From Armatimonadetes bacterium UBA5352 (GTDB taxonomy: Bacteria > Armatimonadota > Zipacnadia > Zipacnadales > UBA5352): 14,220 bases of DNA. The position numbers and the translations under genes were made by a program. Numbering within the stretch: position 1 is the first letter of the stretch; every line of letters begins with the position of its first letter. The DNA is taken from positions 97,162 through 111,381 of the forward strand of contig DHPY01000067.1 in assembly GCA_002411015.1 (NCBI GenBank), in the 5' to 3' direction. Below are positions 1 through 7,912 of this stretch, piece after piece. The notes under the pieces are model-generated. The model searched no databases and was not told the origin of the DNA. It worked only from the letters and a program-made list of their open reading frames with translations.

Positions 1-169
1 GGAACAACAGGAACAACAGGAACGGGAGCAGGCCAGCGAGGATCAGCTATCGCGCGAGCAGGCCCAGCGACTGCTGCATGCGCTGGCCTCGGAGGATGCC
101 GAGATGCAGAAGCTCATCCGCCGCCAGCCTCAGCGCCTCGAACCGTCAGAGGGGGCGAAAGACTGGTGA
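1..169 (+). CDS. C-terminal end of BatC/BatB-like aerotolerance protein (5' partial)
   Basis: The open frame enters from the left edge (first full codon at base 2) and ends at TGA 167-169, giving 55 residues. It begins with a Glu/Gln-rich stretch (EQQEQQEREQ, from repeated GAACAACAG), then LLHALASEDAEMQKLIRRQ, and ends in KDW. In Bat operons the protein before BatD is a TPR protein (BatC, or a BatB fused to TPRs) whose tail has this look: a low-complexity charged linker, a short helix with 'LL.AL..dE..', and a terminal KDW. The identification rests on that tail and on the BatD and BatE genes that follow. Nothing can be said of the VWA or TPR parts, which lie outside the window. Its stop overlaps the GTG start of batD. 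Confidence 0.6.
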   Translation, partial: EQQEQQEREQASEDQLSREQAQRLLHALASEDAEMQKLIRRQPQRLEPSEGAKDW

Positions 170-1893
170 GATGGCACCGGCGTCGCCCGATCGTGCTCTG
201 TGTGCTCGCGGTGGCCGTCTGCGTGCCTGCCATCGCCGCGGTAGACGTCCATGTCTCGCTCGATCGTGAGATCATCACCCTCGGCGAGACAGCCGAGCTT
301 ACTGTCGCCGTCTCCGGCGCCCTGCTAGGCGTCGAGCCGCCGCGCATCCCGCAGATCGACTACCTTCACGTGGTCTCGTCAAGCTCCCGCAATACTGTGC
401 AGTTCACCAATGGGCGTTCCGAGTCTACCGCCGTCTTCATCTACGGCCTCCGCCCGAGCCGCGAAGGCACCTATACTATCCCGTCCATGAACGTGCAGGT
501 CGGCGATGAGCTCTACACTACCCACGCTCTCACGCTCCGCGTGATGCCTGGCACCACCTCGATCCCTTCACCAGGAGGCCAGCCCACCGCGCCACCGACC
601 ACCTCTCCAGGCACGCCACAGCAGGAGATCAGCGCCGTAACTACCGCAGACAACCCGAATCCGTTCGTCGGCGAGCAGGTCACCCTGACATTGCGCTTCC
701 TACAAGCACACACTGCCCGCCTTGTGGGCAACGCGGAGTATGAGCCGCCGCCAACCGAGGGCCTGGTCGCTGAGCCCCTGCCGGATGATCCGCAGCGAAC
801 CGAGGTCATCAACGGGATCCCCTACGAGATCGTGACGCGCAAGACGGCGCTGATCGCTCCCTCACCAGGGAAGTACACGATCGGCCCGGCGACGATCACC
901 TTCCGCCGAGGCTTCATGTCCGACGAGGAGACCATCAAGACCGACCCGATCACCCTCAACGTGCGCGCGCTGCCATCTGCCGGTCGCCCGCAGGGCTTCA
1001 CCGGAGCCGTCGGGTCGCTTCAGCTCACCATGACGCCCCCCGCGGAGCAGGTTCGCGTCGGCGAGGCGGCTCCGCTCCGCCTGCAGATCACCGGAACCGG
1101 CGACCTCCGCCAACTGCAGCCGCCCGATGTGGCTGTTGATGGCGACGCTCGCATCTACCAGAGCGGCGAGGAGCGGCAGATCTCCCCGCAGATCGGCCCC
1201 GGTGGGGCGCAGGTCGGCGGCGCCGTAACCTTCGATTACCTCATCATGCCGCTCGCCGCGGGCCAACTGACCATCAAGCCGATCGTCATGTACTACTTCG
1301 ATCCGCGGACCGAACGCTATCGCTCCGCCCAGACCACCACCGCGACGATCGAGGTGGTCCCGGGCGAGGCGATCGCCCATCCCGCCGAGAGCAAACTGGC
1401 CTACATCAAGGAAGACGGTCTTGCGCTGAGGGCACGCCAACCGGTGACCTCCACCGCGTGGTTCTGGGCGGTGCAGGCCATGCCAGTCGCATGCATCGGG
1501 CTCGCGCTGCGCGAGCGCGCCGAACGGGCGCGCCGCCTCCGCGATCCACGCTACCGTCGCCGGGTCGAGGCGGCTCGCCACGCTCGTGCCGCGCTTCACG
1601 CCACCAGCAACTCCGATCATCCGGCCGAGGTCTTCCGCCGCACCGACGAGGCGCTGGCGGAGTACATCGCCGCCAGGACCGATGCGTCCGCGGCCGCGCT
1701 GTCTCCGGAGGCTGCACGCGATCGCCTACTGGCCGCAGGCGTCGGCGAGGAGCTGGCCTCCCGCGCGGAGGAACTGCTGCACCGGACCCGCGCCGGCGCG
1801 TACGCCCCCGGCGCCTCAGGCGCACCTGCGCCGGCGCAGGTGCTCATCGATGCCCGCGCGCTCGTGGACGCCCTCGAGGAGGCGCTGCGATGA
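166..1893 (+). CDS. batD: BatD-family protein (oxygen tolerance)
   Basis: This is a 575-residue envelope protein. Residues 1-25 form a signal peptide (RRR, then a hydrophobic core, ending AIAA). Three beta-rich Ig-like segments follow at about 27-125, 150-265 and 280-395, the first opening with VSLDREIITLGETAEL, a typical BatD beginning. A Pro/Thr-rich linker separates the first two (about 131-150). One membrane span lies near 425-447 (TSTAWFWAVQAMP), then a charged, Ala/Arg-rich cytoplasmic tail of about 125 residues. This order (signal, periplasmic domains, one TM, cytosolic tail) is the BatD architecture. The start is GTG, overlapping the upstream stop by four bases (GTGA), with GAGGGGG ten bases before it. 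The family is tied genetically to aerotolerance or stress survival in Bacteroides and Leptospira; no biochemical activity is established. Confidence 0.85.
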   Translation: MRWHRRRPIVLCVLAVAVCVPAIAAVDVHVSLDREIITLGETAELTVAVSGALLGVEPPRIPQIDYLHVVSSSSRNTVQFTNGRSESTAVFIYGLRPSREGTYTIPSMNVQVGDELYTTHALTLRVMPGTTSIPSPGGQPTAPPTTSPGTPQQEISAVTTADNPNPFVGEQVTLTLRFLQAHTARLVGNAEYEPPPTEGLVAEPLPDDPQRTEVINGIPYEIVTRKTALIAPSPGKYTIGPATITFRRGFMSDEETIKTDPITLNVRALPSAGRPQGFTGAVGSLQLTMTPPAEQVRVGEAAPLRLQITGTGDLRQLQPPDVAVDGDARIYQSGEERQISPQIGPGGAQVGGAVTFDYLIMPLAAGQLTIKPIVMYYFDPRTERYRSAQTTTATIEVVPGEAIAHPAESKLAYIKEDGLALRARQPVTSTAWFWAVQAMPVACIGLALRERAERARRLRDPRYRRRVEAARHARAALHATSNSDHPAEVFRRTDEALAEYIAARTDASAAALSPEAARDRLLAAGVGEELASRAEELLHRTRAGAYAPGASGAPAPAQVLIDARALVDALEEALR

Positions 1894-2672
1894 GAGCAAC
1901 CGTGCTCGCGCTTGCTCTCATCGCCGCCTCCGGCGCATGGGCGCAGGGGCAGGCCGCCGACCCACTCGCGGAGGCGAACGCGCTCTATAGAGACGGGAAG
2001 TTTGCGCAGGCTGCTGCAGCCTACCACGAGGCGCTCGACTCAGGGCTCGACGGCCCGCGCGTGCACTACAATCTCGCGAACGGCCTTTACCGCGACGGCC
2101 AGATCGGGGAGGCGATCGCGCACTATCAGGCCGCCCTCATCTCCGCGCCACGCGACGGCGATATCCGCGCGAACCTCGACCGTGCCCTTGGCGAGCGCCC
2201 CGACGGACGTCCCGCGCCCTCGGCCTCGTGGATTCATGCGGCGGCCGTGCGCGTCGTGAGGACCTTCACGCTCTCCGAGCTCGCAGTCGCCGCCGCGCTG
2301 GCGTGGTGGGGGACTGCCGCAGCGGTGAGCGTGCTCCTGCTCCGAGAGCGGAAGCGACGACGTGCACGCACCATCGCGATCATCCTTGGCGTGACGACAC
2401 TGCTGCTCACCGGCTTCGCAATCGCGCGCTGGTGGGCGTGGCACGCGACAGAACGGGCGGTCGTGGCGGCGGAGACCGCACAGCTTCGAACCGGGCCAGG
2501 CGAGAGCTTCGAGGTGGCGATGCCGGTGCAGGAGGGCTGGATGCTGAGGGTGCTCCGGCGGGACGCCGACTGGGCGGAGGTCGTGGGGGAGAGCGGCGTG
2601 GTCGGATGGCTGCCCGGCTCCTCACTTGCAGTGGTCGGGCATGGCGACTCCCGAGTGCCTCCCGACGAGTAG
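1890..2672 (+). CDS. batE: BatE-like TPR protein with C-terminal SH3 domain
   Basis: The protein has 260 residues: signal peptide 1-19 (ends AWAQ), two TPR-type helix pairs at about 24-55 and 57-90 (ANALYRDGKFAQAAAAYHEA; NLANGLYRDGQIGEAIAHYQ), a short linker, and two membrane helices at about 131-151 and 160-180 flanking a basic loop (RERKRRRAR). A bacterial SH3-like domain follows at about 190-250 (TAQLRTGPGESFEVAMPV ... GVVGWLPGSSL). TPR-TM-TM-SH3 is the usual BatE order. The start ATG 1890 overlaps the batD stop (ATGA) with GAGGAGG seven bases upstream, so it is translationally coupled. A longer frame opens at 1458, but it would run inside batD and lacks the signal peptide at its start. 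The SH3 domain may bind envelope polymer or a partner protein; that is inference. Confidence 0.82.
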   Translation: MRATVLALALIAASGAWAQGQAADPLAEANALYRDGKFAQAAAAYHEALDSGLDGPRVHYNLANGLYRDGQIGEAIAHYQAALISAPRDGDIRANLDRALGERPDGRPAPSASWIHAAAVRVVRTFTLSELAVAAALAWWGTAAAVSVLLLRERKRRRARTIAIILGVTTLLLTGFAIARWWAWHATERAVVAAETAQLRTGPGESFEVAMPVQEGWMLRVLRRDADWAEVVGESGVVGWLPGSSLAVVGHGDSRVPPDE

Positions 2673-2712
2673 TTGCGGCGTCAGATGCACATTCTGCTGA
2701 ATGAGCCGCAAC
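2672..2712 (+). terminator. Stem-loop just after batE
   Basis: GTTGCGGC (2672-2679) pairs perfectly with GCCGCAAC (2705-2712). After one bulged G (2680), TCA (2681-2683) pairs with TGA (2702-2704). The first base is the last base of the batE stop codon. There is no T-tract behind it, so it may stabilise the mRNA 3' end or act as a Rho-type boundary and not as a classic intrinsic terminator. Confidence 0.45.
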
Positions 2713-2821
2713 ATTGGGGAGGAGACTCCGCGCGCGAGAGGAATTGACTCGCTCCAGAAGGCACCAGTGAGGTCGTCCGGCGGACCCGGTTGGCCTCGCG
2801 CACACACAGCCGAGTCGAAAT

Positions 2822-2826
2822 GGAGG
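2822..2826 (+). promoter_or_regulatory. Shine-Dalgarno fixing the start of the barrel gene
   Basis: GGAGG lies eight bases before ATG 2835. It favours that start over the in-frame TTG at 2790, which would put 15 non-signal residues ahead of the signal peptide. Confidence 0.75.
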
Positions 2827-2834
2827 AAGTATCA

Positions 2835-3665
2835 ATGACAGTAACCCGAAGCACCGCTGTGCTGGTTGTCCTCGCGGCCCTCGTGGCACTGCCGGCAGCC
2901 GCCCAGACGCCGTTCCACGAGGCCACAGGCTACGGCTTCGCCGGCGTCTCAGTCGATGAGACAGCATCCTATCACAACCCGGCAGGGCTGCCCCTGCTCG
3001 AGACCTTCGGCATGAACGTGTCGCCGTGGCCAAGCCGCGCGTCGCTGAACGCCCTCGTTGACGGTCCCAGCGGCTACAACGAGTTCTCCGCCTTCTACGC
3101 CGGCCGTGCCGCGGATCGCGCGAGTGGCTGGGGCGCAGGCTACATCAGCGCAGAGAACGGCTTCGATCTGGACAGCTTCTCAGTGGGCTACGGCCAGCGC
3201 GCCGGCGCGAACCTCACGGTTGGCGCCTCCCTGTTCTATCAGAGCCTCGAGTTCGAGGCGAACCCGGTGCAGGCCGGCGGCGATGACGACACGCTGTCCG
3301 TCGATCTCGGCGCGATGTATCGCCGCCAGATCGCGCTTAACGACTGGCGTTTCGGCCTCTGGCTTGAGGACATCTCGGATGAGTACGGCGGTCCCTTCGT
3401 CCAGCTCGGTGCGGCCGTCCAGCTCCCCGCCGGTGTTGAGATCGGCGCCACGCTCTGGGACCTGACCGATGAAGTAGATAGCTGGCTCGGCCTGGGTATC
3501 CAGTGGGACATGCCGAACAGCGGCCTGATCCTGCGCGGCGGCGCAGCCGATGGTGATCTCAGCCTCGGCGCGGCGTATCAGTTCACGAACTTCGAGGTCG
3601 GCCTGTCATACGCAGACGCAGAGGGCGATGACTTCATCACCGCTGGCGTGACCGGCTCCTTCTAG
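2835..3665 (+). CDS. Putative outer-membrane beta-barrel protein
   Basis: The protein has 276 residues with a clean signal peptide (residues 1-23, ending in Ala-Ala-Ala before Gln). The mature part opens with GFAGVSVDETASYHNPAGL (residues 34-52). This is the 'G.aGva..d.a.a..NPAGL' signature seen at the N-terminus of FadL- and PorV-like outer-membrane barrels. The rest alternates polar and aromatic/hydrophobic residues with Gly turns, has no long hydrophobic helix, and ends in Phe, the classic C-terminal barrel signal. At 276 residues it is shorter than FadL (about 420), so perhaps a 10-14-strand barrel. Substrate unknown. It stands alone: about 160 bp follow the batE stop, and a strong hairpin lies behind it. 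It could instead be a periplasmic beta-rich protein. Confidence 0.6.
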   Translation: MTVTRSTAVLVVLAALVALPAAAQTPFHEATGYGFAGVSVDETASYHNPAGLPLLETFGMNVSPWPSRASLNALVDGPSGYNEFSAFYAGRAADRASGWGAGYISAENGFDLDSFSVGYGQRAGANLTVGASLFYQSLEFEANPVQAGGDDDTLSVDLGAMYRRQIALNDWRFGLWLEDISDEYGGPFVQLGAAVQLPAGVEIGATLWDLTDEVDSWLGLGIQWDMPNSGLILRGGAADGDLSLGAAYQFTNFEVGLSYADAEGDDFITAGVTGSF

Positions 3666-3693
3666 GCCGCGGATACGCGGACCGGCAGTCCTC

Positions 3694-3722
3694 AGGAGCC
3701 CCCGACCTCGTCGGGGGCTCCT
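3694..3722 (+). terminator. Strong intrinsic-terminator-like hairpin
   Basis: AGGAGCCCCCGA (3694-3705) and TCGGGGGCTCCT (3711-3722) form a perfect 12-bp stem around the five-base loop CCTCG, 28 bases after the barrel gene's stop. The T-run is very short (TT then GG), so it departs from the textbook form. It is symmetrical, but no minus-strand gene ends here. Confidence 0.75.
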
Positions 3723-3773
3723 TGGCACATGAGAGGGGCAGGGGAGCCGGATCGGCACGGGTACATCCGCGCT

Positions 3774-3806
3774 CGGACATATCACTTCGCATAATATACA
3801 TTATGT
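3774..3806 (+). promoter_or_regulatory. AT-rich promoter/operator candidate upstream of glycosyltransferase
   Basis: This is a conspicuous AT-rich patch in GC-rich DNA. CATAAT (3790-3795) and ATTATG (3800-3805) are perfect inverted arms around ATAC. CGGACA (3774-3779) and TACATT (3797-3802), 17 bp apart, give a modest -35/-10 match (four of six each). It lies about 90-120 bp upstream of ATG 3897. It could be the promoter, an operator for a dimeric repressor, or both overlapping. Confidence 0.35.
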
Positions 3807-3896
3807 CATCTTCGCGGGAACCAGCCGGACCGCTGAAGCGCTAAAGTCAATGCCGCACCCTACCACCACCCGCTCCTACCGCGACCGGGAGACGCC

Positions 3897-5189
3897 ATGC
3901 GGATCGCTCACGTCGTCCAGGGATGGGCCGAGCAACTTGGCGGAGGCCCGCGCTACTTCCGCGAGATCTCCTTTCGCGCGGCTGCGGCCGGACATGACGT
4001 CACGGTGCTGACGACCAACGCGGTTGATGGCGAGTACTTCTGGCGGGGTTCCGCACCGCACAGTGCCCCAGGCGTCCAGGACGAACGCGGTGTTCGCGTG
4101 CGGCGCTTTCCTGTCAGACATCTGCCGATCAACCACTGGAAACTCGCGCGGGCGCTTGCGCTGGCTGCGCCGGGCCTCTGGGGCCCATATTTCGATCCGC
4201 CCACGCCATGGGTTCCTGATCTGCATCGCTACGTCAGGCGCACCAGTGAGCTCCCGGAGATCGTCCATGGCACCGGCTTCCCGCTGGACAGTCCGCTCTG
4301 GGCCGGGCGGACACTCGCGCAGCGCGCCGATTGCCCACTGCTGCTCACCCCGCTGCTGCACTTTGGGCGCGGTGAACGAGATGTGTCGGAATTCGAGCGC
4401 TTCTACTCCCGTTCGCACCAGCAGACACTCCTGCGGGGATCCTCAGTCGTGTTCGTGCTGACCGCAATTGAGGGCGATGTGGCGATCAGCCTCGGCGCGC
4501 GCCCTGAGACCGTCTGCCCCATCGGTATCGGCATCGAGCCCGCCGAGGTCACAGGAGGCGATGGCGAGGCCTTCCGTGCGCACCATGGCATCGAGGGGCC
4601 GATCCTACTGCACATTGCGACCCGCGCGGTCGCGAAAGGTTCGGACACGGTGCTCGAGGCGGCGCGGCGGCTGTGGGATCGCGGTTCCGATGTCACGCTC
4701 GTGATGGCCGGTGGCTCCATGCCCTGCTTCCGCGAGTGCCTGGAGGCCTTCCGCGACAGCCTGCCGGGCGACCGCTTCATTGATCTCGGCTATGTCTCTG
4801 AGGATGAGAAGCGAGATGCGCTCGCTGCGGCCGATGTCTTCGCTCTCCCCTCCCGCGCCGATGCCTTCGGGATCGTCTTCCTGGAGGCGTGGATGAACGA
4901 GGTGCCTGTGATCGGCGCGAGGGCGGGCGGCATTCCGGGTGTCATTGATGATGGCCGGGATGGTCTGCTCGTGGAGTATGGCGACGCTGACGGGCTCGCC
5001 CACGCCGTGGAGAGGCTGCTGGCGGATCGAAAGGCCTCCGGAGCGATGGCTCGCGCGGGCAAGGAAAAGGTGCTGGCGCGCTACACGTGGGACGAGGTCT
5101 TCGCGCGCGTGCTCGAGCGCTACGAGGCCTGCGCGGGGCGCGGCTACGGGGAGTTACCGGCGCATGAGCGGCCGAGCACGCGCTCATAG
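3897..5189 (+). CDS. GT4-type glycosyltransferase
   Basis: The protein has 430 residues and a GT-B two-domain layout. The N-terminal Rossmann half opens with MRIAHVVQGWAEQLGGGPRY, where the Gly-rich loop sits as in GT4 enzymes that bind the acceptor there. The C-terminal nucleotide-sugar half has LLHIATRAVAKGSDTVLEAA, then a strand ending VMAGG, then ALPSRADAFGIVFLEAW. The last is the GT4 E-x7-E motif with the first Glu replaced by Asp (D322 and E330), followed by NEVPVIGARAGGIPGVI. No signal peptide; probably a cytosolic enzyme at the inner membrane face that transfers an activated sugar during glycan assembly. GGGAG lies five bases before the ATG. The sugar and acceptor cannot be read from sequence. 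The 3' end overlaps the convergent glycosyltransferase gene by 46 bp. Confidence 0.85.
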   Translation: MRIAHVVQGWAEQLGGGPRYFREISFRAAAAGHDVTVLTTNAVDGEYFWRGSAPHSAPGVQDERGVRVRRFPVRHLPINHWKLARALALAAPGLWGPYFDPPTPWVPDLHRYVRRTSELPEIVHGTGFPLDSPLWAGRTLAQRADCPLLLTPLLHFGRGERDVSEFERFYSRSHQQTLLRGSSVVFVLTAIEGDVAISLGARPETVCPIGIGIEPAEVTGGDGEAFRAHHGIEGPILLHIATRAVAKGSDTVLEAARRLWDRGSDVTLVMAGGSMPCFRECLEAFRDSLPGDRFIDLGYVSEDEKRDALAAADVFALPSRADAFGIVFLEAWMNEVPVIGARAGGIPGVIDDGRDGLLVEYGDADGLAHAVERLLADRKASGAMARAGKEKVLARYTWDEVFARVLERYEACAGRGYGELPAHERPSTRS

Positions 5190-6325
5190 ACCGCCCAGGT
5201 CAGTTCGGCGGTGCGCGCCCAGGTGGAGAGCTTCACGCGCTCATAGCCACGGGTCACGAGGTCGCGGCGGAGGCCCTCGTCGTCGATCACGCGACTGAGG
5301 GCGGCAATCATCATGTCGTCATCCGTCGGGTCGATCACGATGGCAGCATCGCCAATGGTCTCGCTCAGAGCGCCGGCCATCGAGCTTATGACGGGAGTGC
5401 CGCAGGCCATTGCCTCCAGAGGAGGCAGCCCGAAGCCCTCGTAGAGCGATGGAAAGACGTAGGCGAGCGCGGCGGTCATCAGCGCGGGGAGGTCCTCTCG
5501 CGGCACGTAGCCAAGGTAGCGGATGTCCTCTGCCGCTTCCAGCGACCGCGCGACCGCCACGATCTCGTCTGCGCGTGGCAGCGGTGGGCCGGCGAGGATC
5601 AGTTGGGGCCTGTCGGGCTGATCGGCGAACGCTCGCGAGTAGCAGCGCAGCAGCCACTCTACGTTCTTGTGCTCAAGGAAGGTCCCGGTGTGGAGGAGGT
5701 ACGGCCGCTCAAGGCCGTAGCGGCCGCGTACGGCGGCAATCTCGTCATCTGACGCACGGTGCATATCCGGGTCTACGGCCAGTGGCACAACCGAGATGCG
5801 GTCCGCGGCGATCCCATAGACCTCCATGATGTCGTTGCGTGTGTTCTGGGAGATGGCGATGATATGGTCCGCCTTCAGCAGGCCTGGCTCGAAAATATCA
5901 CGCAACTGCGCTCCCCGGGCCGGCTCAAACACGTGCGCAAAGACGTGCCAGGTGAGATCATAGCCGGTGACGATCGACCGTACCGGGCAGAACGCCGGGA
6001 TCTCCCCCTCAGGAAAGTGGCAAACTTCTATCCGGTCCAGAACAAGGCGGGCAGGCACGCCCGCTGTCATGTAGCCGACAGGGATCTTCACAGCACGGGG
6101 ATGCATCGTCGCGGAAGCCTTGGGAAGGTCGAGCCCGGGTCTGTGGCGCCAGTACAGCCAGAGTTCCCGCTCCGCCTCTGCAAACGCGGAGATGAGCATG
6201 CGAGTGGCGTGCCCGAGCCCTGTTCGCACGGGGTCGAGCATCGCCGTCACTTCAACGCCGATACGGCACGGCCGAGGCTGGCGAGGCAGCTTCAACTTGT
6301 CATCACCGGCATCGTTGTTCACCAT
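5144..6325 (-). CDS. GT4-type glycosyltransferase (minus strand)
   Basis: The protein has 393 residues. After a polar N-terminus, RIGVEVTAMLDPVRTGLGHA (21-40) carries the Gly-rich acceptor loop common in mannosyltransferase-like GT4 enzymes. IIAISQNTRNDIMEVYGI (155-172) precedes the strand RISVVPLAVD, then YLLHTGTFLEHKNVEWLL (209-226) opens the donor-binding domain. FPSLYEGFGLPPLEAMACGT (291-310) holds a full E-x7-E motif (E296, E304), and PVISSMAGALSE follows. This order matches mannosyl/rhamnosyl-type GT4 enzymes, though the sugar is a guess. The ATG at 6325 has GGAGGAA eleven bases upstream, a rather long spacing. It is transcribed divergently from the methyltransferase operon (95 bp between starts) and convergently into the other glycosyltransferase. 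Confidence 0.87.
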   Translation of the reverse strand: MVNNDAGDDKLKLPRQPRPCRIGVEVTAMLDPVRTGLGHATRMLISAFAEAERELWLYWRHRPGLDLPKASATMHPRAVKIPVGYMTAGVPARLVLDRIEVCHFPEGEIPAFCPVRSIVTGYDLTWHVFAHVFEPARGAQLRDIFEPGLLKADHIIAISQNTRNDIMEVYGIAADRISVVPLAVDPDMHRASDDEIAAVRGRYGLERPYLLHTGTFLEHKNVEWLLRCYSRAFADQPDRPQLILAGPPLPRADEIVAVARSLEAAEDIRYLGYVPREDLPALMTAALAYVFPSLYEGFGLPPLEAMACGTPVISSMAGALSETIGDAAIVIDPTDDDMMIAALSRVIDDEGLRRDLVTRGYERVKLSTWARTAELTWAVYERVLGRSCAGNSP

Positions 6326-6409
6326 TGATCGCCGCGTTCCTCCATCGCATGTCGCAGGGCAATCTCTACCGACGGCGAACTGAGAGCCGGAATCCGACTG
6401 AGCCGACGC

Positions 6410-6415
6410 AAGGAG
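6410..6415 (+). promoter_or_regulatory. Shine-Dalgarno fixing the methyltransferase start
   Basis: AAGGAG is five bases before ATG 6421. It argues against the in-frame TTG at 6325, which would overlap the start of the divergent glycosyltransferase. Confidence 0.75.
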
Positions 6416-6420
6416 CTCAC

Positions 6421-7095
6421 ATGGCTAACACGCCCAATCCGCCGATCAGTTGGTATGAAGAGGCATTGCATCGTGAGCAGCACGAGGACGTGCGCGAGAC
6501 AGGCTTCAGGGAAGTACTGGCGGTTCTGCGTGAGTGTCAGCCACAGCGTTGGCTGGACTTCGGCTGCAGCGCCGGCGCGCTCATCCAGCAGGGCGCCGAC
6601 ATCGGGGAGGGCTATGGCTTCGACAATGACGAGGTGGCTGTGAAGCTGGGTAAGGATCGAGGTCTGAGGGTAACATCCGACTGGGATGAGGTGCCGCGGG
6701 TGGAGTTCATCACAGCTATTGATGTGGTCGAGCACATGACGGTTGATGATCTCATCACGTGGATGCAGCGCTGGTATGAACGACTGACAGACGAGGGCGG
6801 GCGGGTATTGATTGTCACCGCGAATCCGGCCAACGTCACGGCCATGAGCACCTTCTGGGATGACTGGCAGCACCAGCGACCGTACGGGCCGAACTGCCTG
6901 ATCGGCCTCGCGGCGACGGTCGGCTTCGAGACGGAGCGCCTGATATTCCGCCAGCAGCGGACGCTGCACAAGCCTCTGTTCCGGTTGGTGCGCAAGGCAC
7001 TGATGGCGATAGGACTCTGGCCCGATCCGGGGAACGACTTCGCCAGCTACATGCTCCTGCTGCGCAAGGTGCCTGCTGGAGGCGCTCATGACTGA
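6421..7095 (+). CDS. Class I SAM-dependent methyltransferase
   Basis: The protein has 224 residues. The SAM-binding Rossmann motifs are visible: motif I LDFGCSAGA (45-53), the acidic end of strand 2 in YGFDND (65-70), and AIDVVEHM (99-106), the post-motif 'D..EH' of UbiG/Methyltransf_11/23-type enzymes. The protein is soluble. It is the first gene of a run in which it overlaps the permease gene by eight bases, so it probably acts on the same glycan. In E. coli O8/O9a a methyltransferase (WbdD) caps the O-chain before ABC export; this smaller enzyme has no kinase domain and is not shown to be a cap. It could also methylate a sugar or a lipid carrier. Fold confidence is high, substrate unknown. 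Confidence 0.82.
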   Translation: MANTPNPPISWYEEALHREQHEDVRETGFREVLAVLRECQPQRWLDFGCSAGALIQQGADIGEGYGFDNDEVAVKLGKDRGLRVTSDWDEVPRVEFITAIDVVEHMTVDDLITWMQRWYERLTDEGGRVLIVTANPANVTAMSTFWDDWQHQRPYGPNCLIGLAATVGFETERLIFRQQRTLHKPLFRLVRKALMAIGLWPDPGNDFASYMLLLRKVPAGGAHD

Positions 7096-7912
7096 GGCCG
7101 CTTCCTGCACACCGACCGCTCGCCGAGCGCCAGAGCGCTCCGACGATGGCATAAGGTGGCGCCAGCTCTGGGAGCTGCTCGGGATCCTCACGATCTCGCA
7201 GCTCAAGGCACGCTACCGCCGTTCGTTCCTCGGCTTCCTGTGGTCGCTGATCGTCCCGCTCTTCCAGATCGTGGTCATCGGCTTCGTCTTCCAGGGCCTG
7301 CTGCAGCACAACATCCCGAACTACACCATCCAGTTCCTCGTGGCGCTGCTGCCGTGGACGTTCTTCAACGATACTGTCCTCGGCTCATGTCCCACCTACC
7401 TGCGCTTCCGGGACGTGGTGAAGAAGATCTACTTCCCGCGCTGGTCGCTCCCGATCTCCATCGTCACCAGCTCTCTCGTGCACTTTCTGCTCTCGATGGT
7501 CATCCTGTTCGCGGTATTCCTCATCATTCCGGTGGACTTTGACCCCATATTCCTCTTCCTCATACCGCTGACGCTCATCGAGATCGTCATGCTTTCTGGC
7601 CTGGCCCTGGGCTTCTCCGTCCTGCATACCTACTATCAGGACGTTGAGTATGCTCTCGGCGCCCTCATTCGCATGTTCTTTTTCGTCACGCCCGTCATGT
7701 ACCCGACGAGCGAGATCCCGGAGGGCTACCGGTACGTGTTTCTCTTCAACCCGATGGCAACGATCTGCGAGGGCTTCCGCGGTGTGCTGCTCCGCCAGGA
7801 GCTGCCGCTGCCGGAGCATCTGACTGTGGCCACGGTCTTCAGCATCATCTGCCTGGTGGTCGGCATCGTGATCTATCGCCGCATGAGCCCGCAGCTCCCG
7901 GAGGTGCTCTGA
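7088..7912 (+). CDS. wzm: ABC-2 type polysaccharide export permease (Wzm-like)
   Basis: The protein has 274 residues. The cytoplasmic N-terminus leads into LKARYRRSFLGFLWSLIVPL, the strongly conserved entry to TM1 in O-antigen/capsule ABC-2 permeases. About six hydrophobic segments follow, at roughly 45-65, 75-95, 120-150, 155-178, 190-212 and 247-266. VTPVMYP and FNPMATICEGFRGVLL near the C-terminal half are also family hallmarks (the NP..... Y/F motif). It would form the dimeric channel for a lipid-linked polysaccharide crossing the inner membrane. GGAGG lies five bases upstream of the ATG, and the gene overlaps the methyltransferase by eight bases. The partner ATPase starts right after its stop. 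Confidence 0.9.
   Translation: MTEAASCTPTARRAPERSDDGIRWRQLWELLGILTISQLKARYRRSFLGFLWSLIVPLFQIVVIGFVFQGLLQHNIPNYTIQFLVALLPWTFFNDTVLGSCPTYLRFRDVVKKIYFPRWSLPISIVTSSLVHFLLSMVILFAVFLIIPVDFDPIFLFLIPLTLIEIVMLSGLALGFSVLHTYYQDVEYALGALIRMFFFVTPVMYPTSEIPEGYRYVFLFNPMATICEGFRGVLLRQELPLPEHLTVATVFSIICLVVGIVIYRRMSPQLPEVL

Noticed and set aside
862..1620. A 252-codon minus-strand frame inside batD
   Set aside because: It lies opposite the well-supported batD frame, has low-complexity Arg/Gly/Asp composition and no recognisable domain.
2744..2772. TTGACT as a promoter for the barrel gene
   Set aside because: The -35 is good, but nothing like a -10 lies 16-18 bp downstream, so I do not call it a promoter.
5759..6328. 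A 189-codon plus-strand frame within the minus-strand glycosyltransferase
   Set aside because: It is antisense to a gene with a complete E-x7-E donor site and conserved flanks, and has no Shine-Dalgarno or domain.
6319..7206. A 295-codon minus-strand frame opposite the methyltransferase
   Set aside because: The plus strand carries all SAM-binding motifs and a Shine-Dalgarno. The minus frame has neither and would overlap the divergent glycosyltransferase.
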